Below are positions 34,290 to 46,605 of a stretch of 64,000 bases of DNA, in pieces (position 1 is the stretch's first letter; every line of letters starts with the position of its first letter). The stretch comes from Plantago major (taxonomy: Eukaryota; Streptophyta; Magnoliopsida; Lamiales; Plantaginaceae), in contig JAIFAC010000166.1 in the NCBI GenBank assembly GCA_026545765.1, forward strand, positions 92,961 to 156,960. Reading direction: 5' to 3'. Below the pieces are notes generated by a model. The model was given only the letters and a program-made list of their open reading frames with translations. It searched no databases and was not told where the DNA came from. Made by a program: the position numbers and the translations under genes.

Positions 34290-34790
34290 CCATGAGAAGA
34301 ACCTACCCTTCTTTAAAATCTTACGAAAAGGAAATAAGTTCGAGTGGACAAAGGAGTGTGAAGAGGCCTGGAAAAATTGAAGAAGTATCTCCTCTCACGC
34401 CCTTTTGTCTAAACCCATGGAATTTGAAACTCTTTACCTCTGTTGGCCTGCTTGATGAAGCGATGAGTTACTGTCTTGAATGCGGATACAAGACAACGAG
34501 CATTTACCAATCTACTATTTGAGCAAAGCACTTGCAGGCTCTAAGGCCAGATATGTCAAGATTGAGAAGCTCACCTTCGCACTAGTTTACACTGCACGTC
34601 GACTGAAGCCTTACTTCAAGTCGCATCGATTCATGGTCCTCACGGATGAGCCACTCGAACATGTCTTGGGCAAACCGGATCGGTCGGGGCCTTTGTCAAA
34701 TGGGCTATTGAGCTAAGTGAATATGATATTGGGTATCAAGCCCCATCGCCAAGAAAGCGCAAGTTACGGCCGACTTCTGGTAGACTATCC
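34290..34790 (+). pseudogene. Gypsy RNase H
   Basis: LPIYYLSKALAGSKARYVKI and EKLTFALVYTARRLKPYFKS (34500-34620), then VLTDEPLEHVLGKPDRSG, match the RNase H domain after gypsy RT. The N-terminal part is frameshifted. Confidence 0.88.
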
Positions 34791-35059
34791 GGAGAAAGCG
34801 AGAAGAAGGCGAAAACTCCGGAAAAGGCTAGTCATGAGGTGATAGCCCGAATCAAGGAATCGAGGGGAGAAAGAAGCGGAAGAGACACAAAGAGATAGCA
34901 TCCGACTTATGACTAAGTATCACCAACCGTGGATGATTCACGAGAGTAAGGCACATGTTTCTCTTGGACGAAGAACTCGATACCTCGACATTTGCATCTT
35001 GACAAGAAGCGGGAGGTTGAAAGCACTCACTCCCACTTGAGGAGGTAAGGAAAGAAACA

Positions 35060-35460
35060 AAGAATGTTGGACATTACAAGTGGACGGATCATCCACGGAC
35101 GGTTGGGAGGAATAAATTTTCTTGAAAGTCTGAAGGAGCGAAGCTAAATGCGCCATCACTCTCAATTTTAAGGTGACGAACAACGAGGCGAATATGAAGC
35201 ACTTATCACGGCCTAAGAATGGCGAAAGCCCTTGAAAAAGGATCAAGGCCTACAGACTCATGACTAAACAATCCAGTTCTCGGGTCCTTTACCAAAGGAC
35301 TAACATGATCAAATACTTGGAGCTCCTCAAGAAAGAGGTTGAGCACTTTGAAGAATTTACTCTTGACCAATTTCACGAGAATGGAATGAAAAAAGCGCCC
35401 TCTCCAAATGCCTCGGCCTTAGGAGCTTTGGACCAAGAAGTGTCATCCTAATGACCAGCG
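35060..35460 (+). pseudogene. Second (archaeal-type) RNase H of Tat group
   Basis: Fragments WTVDGSSTDGW-like (about 35080-35105), FKVTNNEANMK (35168-35200) and MIKYLELLKKEVEHFEEFTL (35304-35364) match the extra RNase H of Tat, Ogre and Retand elements. It lies between RNase H and integrase as expected. Confidence 0.7.
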
Positions 35461-35699
35461 GAATCCTCCACAGCAAACCCAGCAGACGGATGCTTCTCTT
35501 GAGCCTGGAGAAAGCTGGATGGTGATATATTCCGTTACCTCGAGGATGGTACTTTACATGGATCCTAGAGGCCGGGAAGATTCAATGCGAGCTAACGGAT
35601 ACTTTATTACGGAAGAAGATCTCTACAAAAGATCCTACTGGAACTCACATGAGGTGCCTAGATCCTCGAAGCGAAACGTGATGGAAGAAATCACGCGGA

Positions 35700-36660
35700 A
35701 GTTGTGGAAGTCATTACGGAGGAAGAACTTTGGCAAAAGATCATAAGACAAGGATACTATTGTGACTATTGACATTGATCTTGACGCCATGCAACATGAA
35801 GATTGCCGATACTATGCCGACATACCACACCCGACCAACCCTATGATTCCGTCAATCATAGCATGCCCATTGATCAATGGGGCATAGACATAGTTGGTCC
35901 CTTTCGCGAGAACACATCAAAAGAAGTTCTTGATAGTGGCGGGAATACTTCACTAAGTGGGTGACGGGCGATGTCGACCATCACGGAAATCGAGTTGGGA
36001 CATTCATACGGAAGAACATCATCTGCGGTTTGGACTCCGAGTGCTAGTTTGAACAATGGAGCACAATTTTACAGGACAAGACTAAAGGTAAGCGGTCCTT
36101 CAATATAGAACAACGCTTTACTTCCATTGGCCACCCCAACCCGATGTGGTGAATTAAACCACCAAGACCATAGTCAAAATTTTGGAGAGAAGGTTGAGAA
36201 CTTCCCAAGGCGGTTAGGCGGATGATCTCGGCGGTCCTTTAGGCGCATAGAGCAGCGGCGGGCCACACAAACACCTTTCTCCACGGTCTATGGATCCGGC
36301 GGTCATCCCGGAAGCGGTGGTAGCAACCGGAGAATCCATCAATCTGACCCAGTTGATAATGAGATCGCAAGGATCTATGACCTTGAGCTCCTTGAGACAA
36401 GCGATAAGGCATTGGCGACATCCTTGATACCAAGCCGCTTGCTCGAGCCTACAATAAGCGTGTCTTTCCCAAGGATATACAAGTTGGAGACTTAGTCCTC
36501 GGAAGAGCCGATATACTAAGTCATGTGGGAAAACTTAAGCCCAGTGGGAAGGACCTTACAAAATTCTTTGAGGCGAGAGTTAATGGAAGCTTTGAACTAG
36601 AAGATGAGCAAGGCGGGCCTTGAAGAGAACTTGGAATGCCGAGAATCTCCAAAAGTTTTA
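35700..36660 (+). pseudogene. Gypsy integrase
   Basis: WGIDIVGPF-like at 35879-35905, KFLIV, TKWVTG (35930-35970), and RFGLRVLV with a downstream FTGQD (36020-36080) match the integrase core across frames. A late piece (LVLG..KLKPSGKDLTKFFEARVN region, 36490-36580) matches the C-terminal part. Frame changes are frequent. Confidence 0.75.
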
Positions 36661-36669
36661 CACTTAGAG

Positions 36670-38700
36670 AAGGCGTGGCATTTGTCACCTTCCTTTATCT
36701 TGTCGATCTGTTTTTGTGTTTGTTTTTTGAAAAGGCCTCGAAGCCCTCAAGTTGTAATTTGATTTCCGTCAATCAATACAAGCTGTGATTTCATAAACAT
36801 TATTAATAATCATTTCCTTGAACCTCATGATTGAGCAGGCCATGAAGATATTCAACTACTCGATCGAAACTAGATCATACAGCTTGATCCGGATCGGATC
36901 AACCTGATAAAGCGACATCCCACAAAGGCGAGAGCAAGTACTTTTATTAACAGCGAGAATGCGAATTACAAGGCTAGGGTCCGAAGAGCCTAATCTACCT
37001 ATAAGCAAGTACCTATTCTAACAACCTTGATCCCCGAACCTAGCTAAGTCAGAGCATAGTTGATCCCATCTGCGGGTGCTCGAGCGAAGAAAAATTCCCA
37101 TCTCGGCTCCCAGCTGCGTCATTAAGAACTTGAGTCCACCTCGGATTAGGCTGGGAGCTGGAATCGGCCGAGGGATAGTCGAGGTCTTTCCAAACATTTA
37201 AGCAATGCAACTCCCAGTAAGCGAGCCGACTCGAAGCAAGCAAGAAACACTCCGACAATTGGATCGCCTTTTAGGATTATTGTACACAAATCTCTCGATT
37301 TAAAGTACTTGGAAGGCAACCGGCCAGACGGTCGGAATGTCCAAGTCACTCCGGAGGCTCAAGCGAGTCCCAACAAAATCGGCATTATCGGGAACTCTGT
37401 TCGAATTGCAAATCGCTCTCGATCCTTCAATTACGGAGCGTACCTCAAAACCAAGTTGCTCGAGCGAAAAACTTTAGGAGTAAAGACGAACAATTTGAGG
37501 AAGAGATATTTAGGAGGTTCTCAGCGATCCGACTCCCAACAAGACCGGCAACATCGGGGACTCCATTCGAGTGCAAGTAGCTCCTAGAGCGCTTCAATTA
37601 CCTGTGAGCCACCAATGAGCTGCTCTGGATCACGGACCTTGAGGCAGGCGAAAAAATCTGCGAAGGTTAAAGTACAGTACATTCGATCCGAAGGACGAAC
37701 GACTCAGAACACAACAGGCTTGACAGAATGCCTTCCAACATCTCGGGCAGATCTTACACCGAACCTCGAAATACTGGAAGGGATTCTATCAAACCAACTA
37801 TGCCGACTCGTCGCCCCCGGGCACATATCACGATATCACGAGCGGGGTGCTTCGGATGTATCGAGGCTCAGAACACAGTTGTATAAAGATCCCCAAACCA
37901 TCCAGCTAATCTACCTCTCCGGGGCTAAAAGTCACGGATATAGACCACAGCCCCGGAGAAAGAAGATTAGCTTGTGATGCGAGAATTGATTGGCAAGAAT
38001 TGAGCCTCACTAAACGTACGGACCGTATCCTCGAAGATCCGAGGCTGGCTATCCGAGCAATTTAATTTCCAAAACTCTCACCGTGAACCAACCCGGGTAG
38101 ACTTCCGAAGCATCGGAGAAACCCTTGGGATAAGATCACGCGCAAGAGTGATGGTATAAACATGCTCGCCAGCCGCTCGGACTCGAGCTCCGGACCCTTG
38201 GTTACTATAAAAGGGAGAAATGTCCTAAAGAAAAGCCATACAAAGCAGGGGTATATATAGAAAGAGAGGACCAATCAGAAGCGGACACGTGTCCCATATT
38301 CTCCGGAAATGGGCTTGGGCCGAACATGGGCCTGACTCTTGACTTCCATTGGTGACCGATAATCCATCCATACTGATCGGTCACATTGACTAAGTTCCTC
38401 ACTCGAGCGTATCATTTCGAGGTGACATGACAACATCTGAAGCAAGCCTGATTAGTATAGAGTCACCCTATACTTAATCTTGATCATCTTTTCACTCTCT
38501 CTCACAAGTATGACTCGGGATGACACACCAAGTCAGCGTCCGAATCGACACTACTTACCACGATCTGAGGAAATTCTTTTGTAAGCGCTTGTCACTCTAA
38601 GGCGTGGCTCGAACCGTTCGTGATCCGACTTATTTCTATTAAAGATTCGATTCGGATGGGTACAATGGTTGATCGTCCCCCAAGACCGCAAGGAGAATTT
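36670..38700 (+). other. Gypsy 3' region, first part: no supported gene
   Basis: Long 3' regions between integrase and the LTR are typical of Tat-group elements. Reading frames at 37309-37977 (plus) and 38062-38402 (minus) have no recognised homology. The repeated words ACTCC/CGGGACTC.. and CAAGTxGCTC.. at 37345-37470 and 37500-37590 form a diverged internal repeat. Confidence 0.4.
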
Positions 38701-38779
38701 GCATCGAGCAAATTAACGTTACAGCGGTTTGAGTCTCGAGTTGAACCCATTATCCGAATTTGTGAGAGTTGATGAGTTA

Positions 38780-41700
38780 CTAAACAAATCTGAAATTAAG
38801 CGCGCAGAATGTGGCGACAACATTAGCATTTCGGTGACAAAAATAGTTCCGAGCCGCAATGGGCGAACCGACAACATTCATCAAGACAAGTATATGTTTA
38901 TACAACAAAGATGATGAGCAAAAGGACAACATTGCTTTTAGGGCGAAGGCACCTACTACAAAACCGGGGCATACCCGTCTTCTTTGCCTCCATGGCTCGG
39001 ACGAACTAGGTTGAGACCGAGAGGGACACCCCGTATCCTTCTCCGGAGGTGCTTGACCTTGCTGTTGGGCTGCCTGGGCTAACCTCCGTTCTCTCCGAGC
39101 TTCAACCTCTTTCAGGAAGGCCGGACATCGCTGCATCAAGTCTAGGTCGCGATCGAAGCCACGAACAGGCCGGAAGTCGGCCAGTCTCGGTTGTGTTCAG
39201 TGATCCTCGAAAGGAGCGAAAACACTGGACATAAGCACCGAGGGACGAAGGTGGGAGATCTGACCGCCATGATTATACTTCTTGCCCTCGTCTCGTCTCG
39301 CGGACGGCTCCACAAATTCACACTTGGCGGGTCTTCGTCAAGACACCCTCCGAACAAAGTTGATCCATCTCCATTCTTAAAAGCGGACCTCCCTCGGCCT
39401 CCAAGCGCATGATCATCCGTATCAACCCTTCCCGGCCTTGGTACATCGAACCCGTCTTGGCCGGGCCTCGTCATGCCGACTCGAACAAAAACTTGCGAGT
39501 CAAAGCAAGGAAATCTTAGGCGACCCTTATGGGACCCCGAGCTCATTTAGCATCATATCCTTGAAAGTCAGAGACACCCTCTAACTCGTCCAAACTATCT
39601 TGGTGCACTTTCAAGTCAGTTTCCAAAGATAGGATGGCACTTTTCATCTTGGCCGTCTCCGACTCGGCCTCCTGTTTAGCAGCTATGGCCTTCTTTAGGC
39701 GCTCCGAAGGGCTGTCAACCGGGACGTTTCAATGCCAGGACCTCGGCGCCAAATCCTCTTCTAGGGTAGCCCTCGGCGGCTACCAAGGGCATGCTTCCAC
39801 TGACGACAAGCTAAAAGCAGCGAGATATCACAAGCGTTTAGATATCTCCGAATCGCGGAAGATGACAAAAACAAAACACTTACTCACCTTGCGTTGGCGG
39901 CAACCAACTACGAAATCCGCTCGGCTCAGGCGTGACACCGAGCAACTTCAGCATCCGAATCCAGCTCGGGCGCCTCGCTCATCTTCCCCTTGCCTTTTTT
40001 AGCGGGAGGATTCTGACCTTCGGAGGGGCGCTTTTTTGCAGCCGCAGCGCTCGATCCGCTTGCGGGAGGATCTCGGGACACGGATCTTGGAGGCTTCTTC
40101 GAGCCCTTAGAACCGGCCACCTTACCCTTGTCCGGAGTAGGGATAGTTTGGGCCTCTTAAGCGCGGCTGACCCTCGGGCCTCCTCCACTCGGAGCAGCAT
40201 TTCTTGGCTCTTCCATCGAGTCGGTGGAAGTCTTGATAATTGGGTCCAGGAACCTACGCCATCTCCCTCCGCACATCATTTTGTTGGCCTTGACTCCGCA
40301 TGGTTTCCATCGTATACTCGAACCAAAAAGCTGCACATCCGAATGACAGTGAGTTGAAGAATATAGAAGCACTTGCAAAATAAATAGACAAGCTACGGAC
40401 CGAATCGGGCAACCACCCCAGATTAAAGAAGGATCACTTACTCAGGTCCTCCAATTAATCCAAAAGTGGGCTCGGATAAACCGGCCAGTGCGGAAGAGGC
40501 GACATATCGGCCCTCGGAAGAAAGTACTTTCGGCTCTTGATTCCGATGGGCGCTTGCATCCACAAAGGATGTTCCGTCGGCGACTTCGGTCTGGCGGCTT
40601 GCCTCGGAAGAACTTTTTCAAAATGCCACGTGGGCCTCTCCTCTTGGATTAGCTGGTTTCAATCGGGCAGACGAAAATGTACTTAAACCATTGGATTCCC
40701 AGCGAGGACAAAGGTCGACAAAAGCGTGTCGCTGACGGCATCTGAGCGTATAGAAAAACCTATTCCTATTACTAACACTTATGTTGAATAATTTACAAAA
40801 TTATCGAAAGTAAGGATGCCTTTATATTTACATAAGACCCGAAGCACATGATTTCCGAGTTGGTTAGGATGATGAGTGCGGACTCGACCCCATCTTGTTC
40901 AAAATCTCCGAACTTCAGACGTCTGGTAGCCGCCACCCGATGGAGACTTATCTCATGGACACATGTATCCGGGGCGGATTGTAGAACGCATGAGATTAAA
41001 TGCAGGATAAGAATCTCCACACACTCGGGATCTCATATCTCCTCAGGAGCTCATCCACTTCCTCGGCTCGAATGGTTGAGGCACAAGTAGGCAAAGTACC
41101 GTCCTCATTCAACTCGCCCTCCGGATCGGGGTGAGTGACCTCGTATATAGACCGAGGGAACTTTACTTGGAATACGTCCTCGCCCTTCCTTAGCCCCTCG
41201 GACGCTCTTCTTGACCATCTGCCGACTCGGTCACTGCTTGCAGATTCCACGGGAGCATATGGCGGATAGCTCTACACTTTCTTCCTCTTCGGAGCCAGAA
41301 TCTTGGGCCCGCACACCTTCTTCTGCCTCATCCTCCTCGGATGAGGACGCTAACTCTACGACAGTCTGGAGAGGCACAGCGACTTGCACACGATCCTCCT
41401 CACCCTCTTCGAAGATGCCCAGGTGGGAGGTGCTTAGGTATCGTGAACTTCCTCGATGGTGGCTCCTACGGATCCGGAGCGAGCGAGACTCGATTAGGAT
41501 TACTCCTAAAATTATAACCAAGGTTGCGAATTAAGGATCGGATCTCTAGGGAGTTGGATTCTTGGCGGCCGACCGGCGGCGAGTTCTATAACTTCATGAA
41601 CTTGTTTCTTGAGCCGCTGATAACACACATGGGACACTCGAAGGTAATTCCGGCGCCTCGGAGGACTGGATCCGGAACAACTAACGAGTAAGGAACTTAC

Positions 41701-41860
41701 CTCGGGCTCTTCCGGCTCGGATGGGCGCTTGTTCCACCTCAATACTTACGTCATCTCGATCTCAATTTCCTCGGAGCTATCGGTTAAAGATGTAAGCAGT
41801 CATATCCCTCGACCTCGGATCGATTTTGGCTATCACTCTCGGACATCCTAGGGAAAGGAG
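38780..41860 (-). pseudogene. Antisense accessory frame of the Tat element, resembling the plant putative gypsy-type transposon protein
   Basis: On the minus strand from about 41848: MSESDSQNRSEVEGYD, an acidic stretch (VVELASSSEEDEAEEGVRAQ), IYEVTHPDPEGELNEDG, IRAEEVDELLRRYEIPSVWR, TCVHEISLHRVAATRRLKF, then basic and Ala/Lys-rich parts (MAGSKGSKKPPRSVSRDPPA near 40100; EVEARRERRLAQAAQQQGQA near 39090). The YEIP..R.. and C..EISL parts recall PF04195 (from memory). Retand-type elements are known for antisense frames in this region. GAG|GTAAGT at about 41696-41704 could be a splice donor. It is heavily frameshifted. Confidence 0.6.
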
Positions 41861-41869
41861 AAATTTCGT

Positions 41870-42874
41870 AAGCTTTAAGATGGCGGTCCAGAGGTCGTTT
41901 ATGTATATTAAAAGTGGTGGGTTATAGCCAACACTCTGGCTTTCCTAAGCGAGATTAGTTGGTCGATGATCTTTGATTCGGCGTTAGTCAACATTGAGAG
42001 CGTATGGAGTATTAGAACTATAATACACATCATAAGCATGCATCCGAGCGATTGGAAGATGAAAGACAACACGAGAATTTAATCATAAGGCGAGACAAGT
42101 GAACTTACTTGGACTCGGATGGTTGAATAAAATGTCTTGATTTTATGCGAGATCTGCGTTTGAACCTCTTGATTGCTCGCTTGGATCGTTGGGCGTCGCC
42201 CGGATATACCTAGAATGTGAAAATTCTCTCTCTAACGGTGAGAAATGAGGCGTGACCCTCTATTTATAGAGGGTCATATTTGGAACACCAAGCGTCACGA
42301 TTTTGAGGATTAAATCTCAATCGATCAAGGTTCATCAGCGGCATAGTACAATTATACCAAGTGAAATGGCGAATTGGTACAACAAATTTACGCCATGGAT
42401 GAAGCGAATACAACAACTCTCCCACTCTCGGCGGCAACAACACGAGAGTTCGGATTATCCTCTCCTCGGACGTCTAGCGGCTTATCAGTCCAACATAATT
42501 CGCCCACAAAAGGAACCTCGTCTACTCGAGCGATTATCCTTCGGACCTTCTCAAATAGACAAGCACCTACGGACTAACCCGTAGCCTATCAAAGGTACAC
42601 TACCGATGTTGAACTAAACTTGGTCTAAACTTACAAATACCCTTTTTCTTTTCTTTTTCCGCCGTTGCCCTTGGACCCGGCCCTCGGATGGCAGCGGTGT
42701 TTAGAAAAAAGAAAAAGGGGAGAGACTAAGTCGATCCACCACAATCTGAACTACACCTTTTTTTTAACTCATTAGGGCGGATTGGACTAAAGGCAGATAC
42801 TTCCTCAACGACTTCCCAAAACTAATAGTTTCACAACTATCTTCTACTAAGATACTCGAAAACTAGGGGACATA
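41870..42874. other. Gypsy 3' untranslated region ending in a polypurine tract
   Basis: No gene is supported. A TATTTATAGAGGG motif lies at 42260-42272; on the minus strand it gives CTATAAATA, a possible promoter for the antisense frame. The tract AACTAGGGGACATA (42861-42874) directly precedes the 3' LTR. Confidence 0.5.
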
Positions 42875-43744
42875 TGTTGATCTGAAAATATGTCCAATCG
42901 TCATAAAGGACCTAAGGCGAATCTAAGGCGTCTAAGTCATCCATGGGATCCGAGTCACTATAGTCCGATCCGAATTGAGCAACCATGGTCCGACCCACCT
43001 TAGAAGAAAGGAACAAAGGATCTGGAGCACATGAGGTCCGACCGGGCTTTAGGTCCGACCCGTCAAGGTCCGAACCACCTGGAACAAGAAGGCGATACTC
43101 AAGCAGCCTTGTCTCGGCCCGAACCCTCCAGGCAGGACGATCACTCGGATCCAGCATGACAATCTCATAAAGCAACCAAGAAAATAGGCACCAAAGAGTT
43201 AGATGTCTGAACCTAGGTGCTCCGAATCGGAAGAGTTAGACAGGCAGGAGAACTTCCTTAGCTTACAACCAAATATGGTCGGACCAGGTGTCCGGACCCA
43301 TATCTCCGAACCTGGGATCTCGGCAGACCTAGTCTCATCATCAAGAACTCTTCCAATAATGACGGACTACCCCTAAAGCCCAAGATGGCATGGGCTAAAA
43401 CTTCATTATTAGGCTTCGGGCCTCATATTAGCATTGGTGGCTCAGTCCTGGCCGTACACTTGGCACGATCCTATGAGATCCTCTTACTTGGAAGATAGCT
43501 TTATAAAAAGGCACACTTCCCCATAAGCAAAGGTAAGTCACATGCCATCCTACTATCTTATACTACCAGTCGATCTTGATCGCTCTTGAGTAAAATCTCA
43601 AATCGGTTTGACACTTAGCAAACGGATCCTAACCCCTTTTCAAGTCACTTGTGCAGGATCTCACCTGTTGCCTCTTATTGATACGGATAAGTGAAGGAAA
43701 GCAAGGAAAACTCACTAAGTGTTTGGGGAGTTCTACCCCTAACA
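42875..43744 (+). repeat. Gypsy 3' LTR
   Basis: It is 870 bp and nearly identical to the 5' LTR. Differences are mainly short indels at C/G-rich sites, which suggests a recent insertion plus consensus noise. Confidence 0.93.
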
Positions 43745-44560
43745 AGGATGGTACATCTTTTGAAGATGATCTGACCTTAGCATCATGTGACTTGAATACT
43801 TTTGCGGTCTGGAGTACCTTTGTGATTGCATTACATGATCCTGTAGCTCTTTAACCTCGAGTAAGCATTCATTTCTTTGAAGTATTGATCTAGTAGTTGA
43901 TCAAGCTTGTCTGGATTTAGCTATTTGATCTTCGATTGAAGATGGATCATTGTTCTTCTTCGACAATTATGCGAGTTAAGCGATTCTGGTTTGAGTATTC
44001 AATATTTTACGATTGGTTTAAATGCGAGTTGGCGGTCTCTGGATACCATGGTTTCGTCAGAAAGCTCAACTACTTGTTCAGTAGTAATTTGGTGTTGGTG
44101 AGAAGATGGATGAGTAGATTTCTGAGGAGATGGAGTCGGAGATTTCTGTGAAGTCTTCTCAGTTTGCTTTTCAGCAGCTGAGGCATTGTTTCTCTATGAA
44201 ATTCCTCCGGTCCCTGGTGCAGGGGCATCATCATCATTCTTTTTATCATTATTATCCTTGTGGTGATGGTCAGTCGGAGGTTCATCAAAATCGTTTTCGT
44301 TCATCTCTTCCTCCTCGTCATCTTCAGATACAAGATTGATCACTTCCGGTATAGTGATCTTCTGCCCATTAACCTCTTCTTGTTCAGAAGGTAGAAATTG
44401 CAGAGTCTGGGGCAGGACTGGCTTGAATGCCATCTGTAATCTTGTCTGACCATCTGCCTGTTCAAAGGCTTGTATCAAACGATGCGCCACTTCTTTGGAG
44501 AAATCCTTATGCAATAGGGTCACAACCATATATTGTTCAGTAGGGAACATTGCATGGATA
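43745..44560 (-). pseudogene. Accessory protein of element A: acidic and low-complexity part
   Basis: The frame MFPTEQYMVVTLLHKDFSKE (118 residues, 44194-44550) ends in a strongly acidic and His/Asn/Asp-rich tail (NLVSEDDEEEEMNENDFDEP). Further Pro/Ser/His-rich fragments follow to the gypsy boundary. On the far side of the gypsy element the reading continues at 29931 (EDVPSS then RKGKKPIKW). Confidence 0.6.
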
Positions 44561-44664
44561 TCGTCTCAAGTCGAGCTCGTGCTCGTCAGTTGGGTGATCT
44601 GTGATTCTCAATATTTAGAGATCAGACACCTTAACCTGCCATTTCTTGAAGCATTGGATGTAAC

Positions 44665-45541
44665 CTGCAGTGTTTGAGCCTTGAAGAGGGGAAGTAGGTC
44701 CCTTTTCTCATCAACTGGAACCTGCTTTGCATCTGTTTGAGCCTGAAAGAAAGAGTTTTGAGTAAGCTTCAAAACTTTTGTAGATATCTGAGTGGAAGTG
44801 TAGTTTAGTTTCTGGGTTACCTGAGTATGAACATCAGGCTCAGATACTTGTACTACTGAGACAATGGGTGTCTCAGATATCTTGTTGTGAGGTGGAGACT
44901 TTGAAGTCTGGTCCTCAGCAACCTTTCTTTCTTGAGCCTGAGAAATTAAATGATCGATACTTATGGAATTGTTTGAAAGAAGCATGCAAATATATGCTTT
45001 AATGAGTTACGAGTTACTTACTTCCTCGATAGGAAGCTCGAGTCATTTTCTCGAAACTTTCAGATCTACGGTGTTCTTTCGGTGATGTTGCCTTGGGGCT
45101 TCATCAATTTCCATTGATCACGAGGATGTCGCAACTTTGTCCCCGTGCATTTCTACTTCTGATTGAGCCTGTAAGTAGAAAGTATTGAATATTTTTAGAG
45201 GAGATATAAGATAACCCAAGATGAAGAATACGTATCACTTGATTTTTCATATACCTTCACGTTAGAAGGCTCAGTGATGTGTTCCTCAGAAACCTTGTTG
45301 GTCTCTGGGTTTGTCTCTGGCATTTCTGCCTTATCGTCCTCTTTCTCAGTTGGAGCCTGTTAGAAACATTTTAGAATGAATAAGCACATAAACATATAAC
45401 CAAAGAAGTGTTATCTTAAGAATCAACTATCACCTGTGACACAGGCTCAGATATCTTAAGAGGCGAGGTTGAGGGAACCTCCTTCTCAGTTTCTGAGGTA
45501 AGCTTTTCAGCTTCCTCTTGTTTTTGTGTTTCTAACTCAGC
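44665..45541 (-). pseudogene. Accessory gene of element A: run of small phase-0 exons with short introns
   Basis: Minus-strand exons: 45541-45434 (108 nt, starts AELETQKQEE), 45356-45255 (102 nt, APTEKEDDKA), 45168-45022 (147 nt, AQSEVEMHGD), 44937-44821 (117 nt, AQERKVAEDQ), 44742-44665 (78 nt, AQTDAKQVPV). Each starts with GCT right after a CAG acceptor and each length is a multiple of three. Introns are 77, 86, 84 and 78 nt, T-rich, with GT..AG ends (GTGATA, GTATAT, GTAAGT, GTAACC). Exons end in related SEP/TEP peptides. The third has an in-frame stop after a small indel; the fourth intron is also open in frame. Splicing is inferred only from sequence. Confidence 0.7.
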
Positions 45542-45660
45542 CTGTAACAAAGAAATTCTATGAGTAACAAGATTTTATAAGTATAAAAAATTTCACAAGG
45601 TCAGAGTTAAACGATTGACTACGGCGGTTTGGTGATTGGTCTCTGGAACTTGTGACCTTT

Positions 45661-46599
45661 CTACTCATTGGTGCGTCTTGTCCCGGTCGTTTCTTTGCTT
45701 GAAGTTTCTGGTACTTCATACCTTTCCTGAGTATGCAACTCAGTTGCCTCCCCTGGTTGATCATTCTGAGTAGATGTCTTAGTTTGATCCCTCTCATTGA
45801 GTTGGGGAACCCGCTCGTTTGCAGGATTTTCTTCAGCATACTGCATTGCTGGTAATTCGAAATGGAGTTCATTAACCATTTCATCAACCACTTGTGGCTG
45901 TTGTGGTTGTTGTGGTTGTGGTTGTTGTGGTTGTCTGGAAGCAGAAGATTGATCAGTTGAACGTTCTTCCAGACTTTTAGACTTGGCATTTTCATCATCA
46001 TCAGCCAGTACTAAATTACCACTCATCAGGGCTTCTTGAAGTTGTGCATAGGAAACATTCCCTGATGAAGTGTTTGCACCAACAACCTTTGCTATAGGTT
46101 CAGCATCCTTTGGTGTAGGTTCTTCTTCAGATACCATATCACCAGTTACTTGTTCAGTAACCTTAGCCCTTTTTGTTCTTTGTAGGACTTGAGAGATGAC
46201 TAGTTGATCATCTTCATCGTCAGAGCTCTCATCAGCATTGGGAACTGATTGGTCCATTACTCCAGCGATTTCTGCAGAAGGGGCTTGGTGCTTTTCACCT
46301 GATTTGGCAGCATTAATAAGTTCATCAGCAAGGCATTCAGCAATCGTCTTAACATTTCTAAACGCACTTTCTCTTGCTGAGTCTACTTGTTCAGTAGCTG
46401 TGAACTCTTTTGCAGCATTGATGAGTTCATCTGCATTTATGGGTTCATCGGCCATTGCTGCAGATATCTGAGAATCGACAACCTTAATGGGTGTGTCTTC
46501 TGTTTTGCCAGCAGACTTCTTTCTTGAAGTTCTGGGCTTCTTAGTCGCAACCTTTCGCTTCTTAGAACCTTTCTGAGACCCAGTAACCTTTTTCATCAT
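45661..46599 (-). pseudogene. 312-residue hydrophilic segment of the element A accessory protein
   Basis: This is the longest open frame in the window. It starts MMKKVTGSQKGSKKRKVATK with a Lys/Arg-rich, nuclear-signal-like tail. It then has repeated ADELINAAK and ADEPINA units (about residues 50-105), an acidic DESSDDEDDQ stretch, a (QQP)n tract (residues about 229-241) and a Gln/Thr/Glu-rich end. No catalytic domain is seen; it is probably disordered. A frameshift at the end (near 45690) moves it to another frame before the next exon at 45541. Met here need not be the true start, because upstream 46606-47412 looks like part of the same protein. Confidence 0.6.
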
Positions 46600-46605
46600 G
46601 TTAGT

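Larger units (their letters stand above)
29937..43744 (+). mobile_element. Tat/Retand-like Ty3/gypsy retrotransposon, 13.8 kb, complete ends
   Basis: LTRs at 29937-30794 and 42875-43744 start TGTTGATCTGAAAATATG and end CCTAACA. AGGAT flanks both sides exactly (29932-29936, 43745-43749). The order gag, protease, RT, RNase H, second RNase H, integrase is Ty3/gypsy, and the second RNase H between RNase H and integrase plus the long 3' region point to the Tat group. It splits the minus-strand accessory frame of element A. All frames are broken. Confidence 0.93.

Noticed and set aside
39049-40357. Plus-strand frames in the gypsy 3' region
   Set aside because: The minus strand carries the acidic, basic and YEIP-type blocks; the plus-strand frames look like shadows in GC-richer DNA.
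45558-46001. 147-residue frame overlapping the 312-residue frame
   Set aside because: Mostly the same DNA in another frame. Only its last part (after about 45690) is plausible as a frameshifted continuation.
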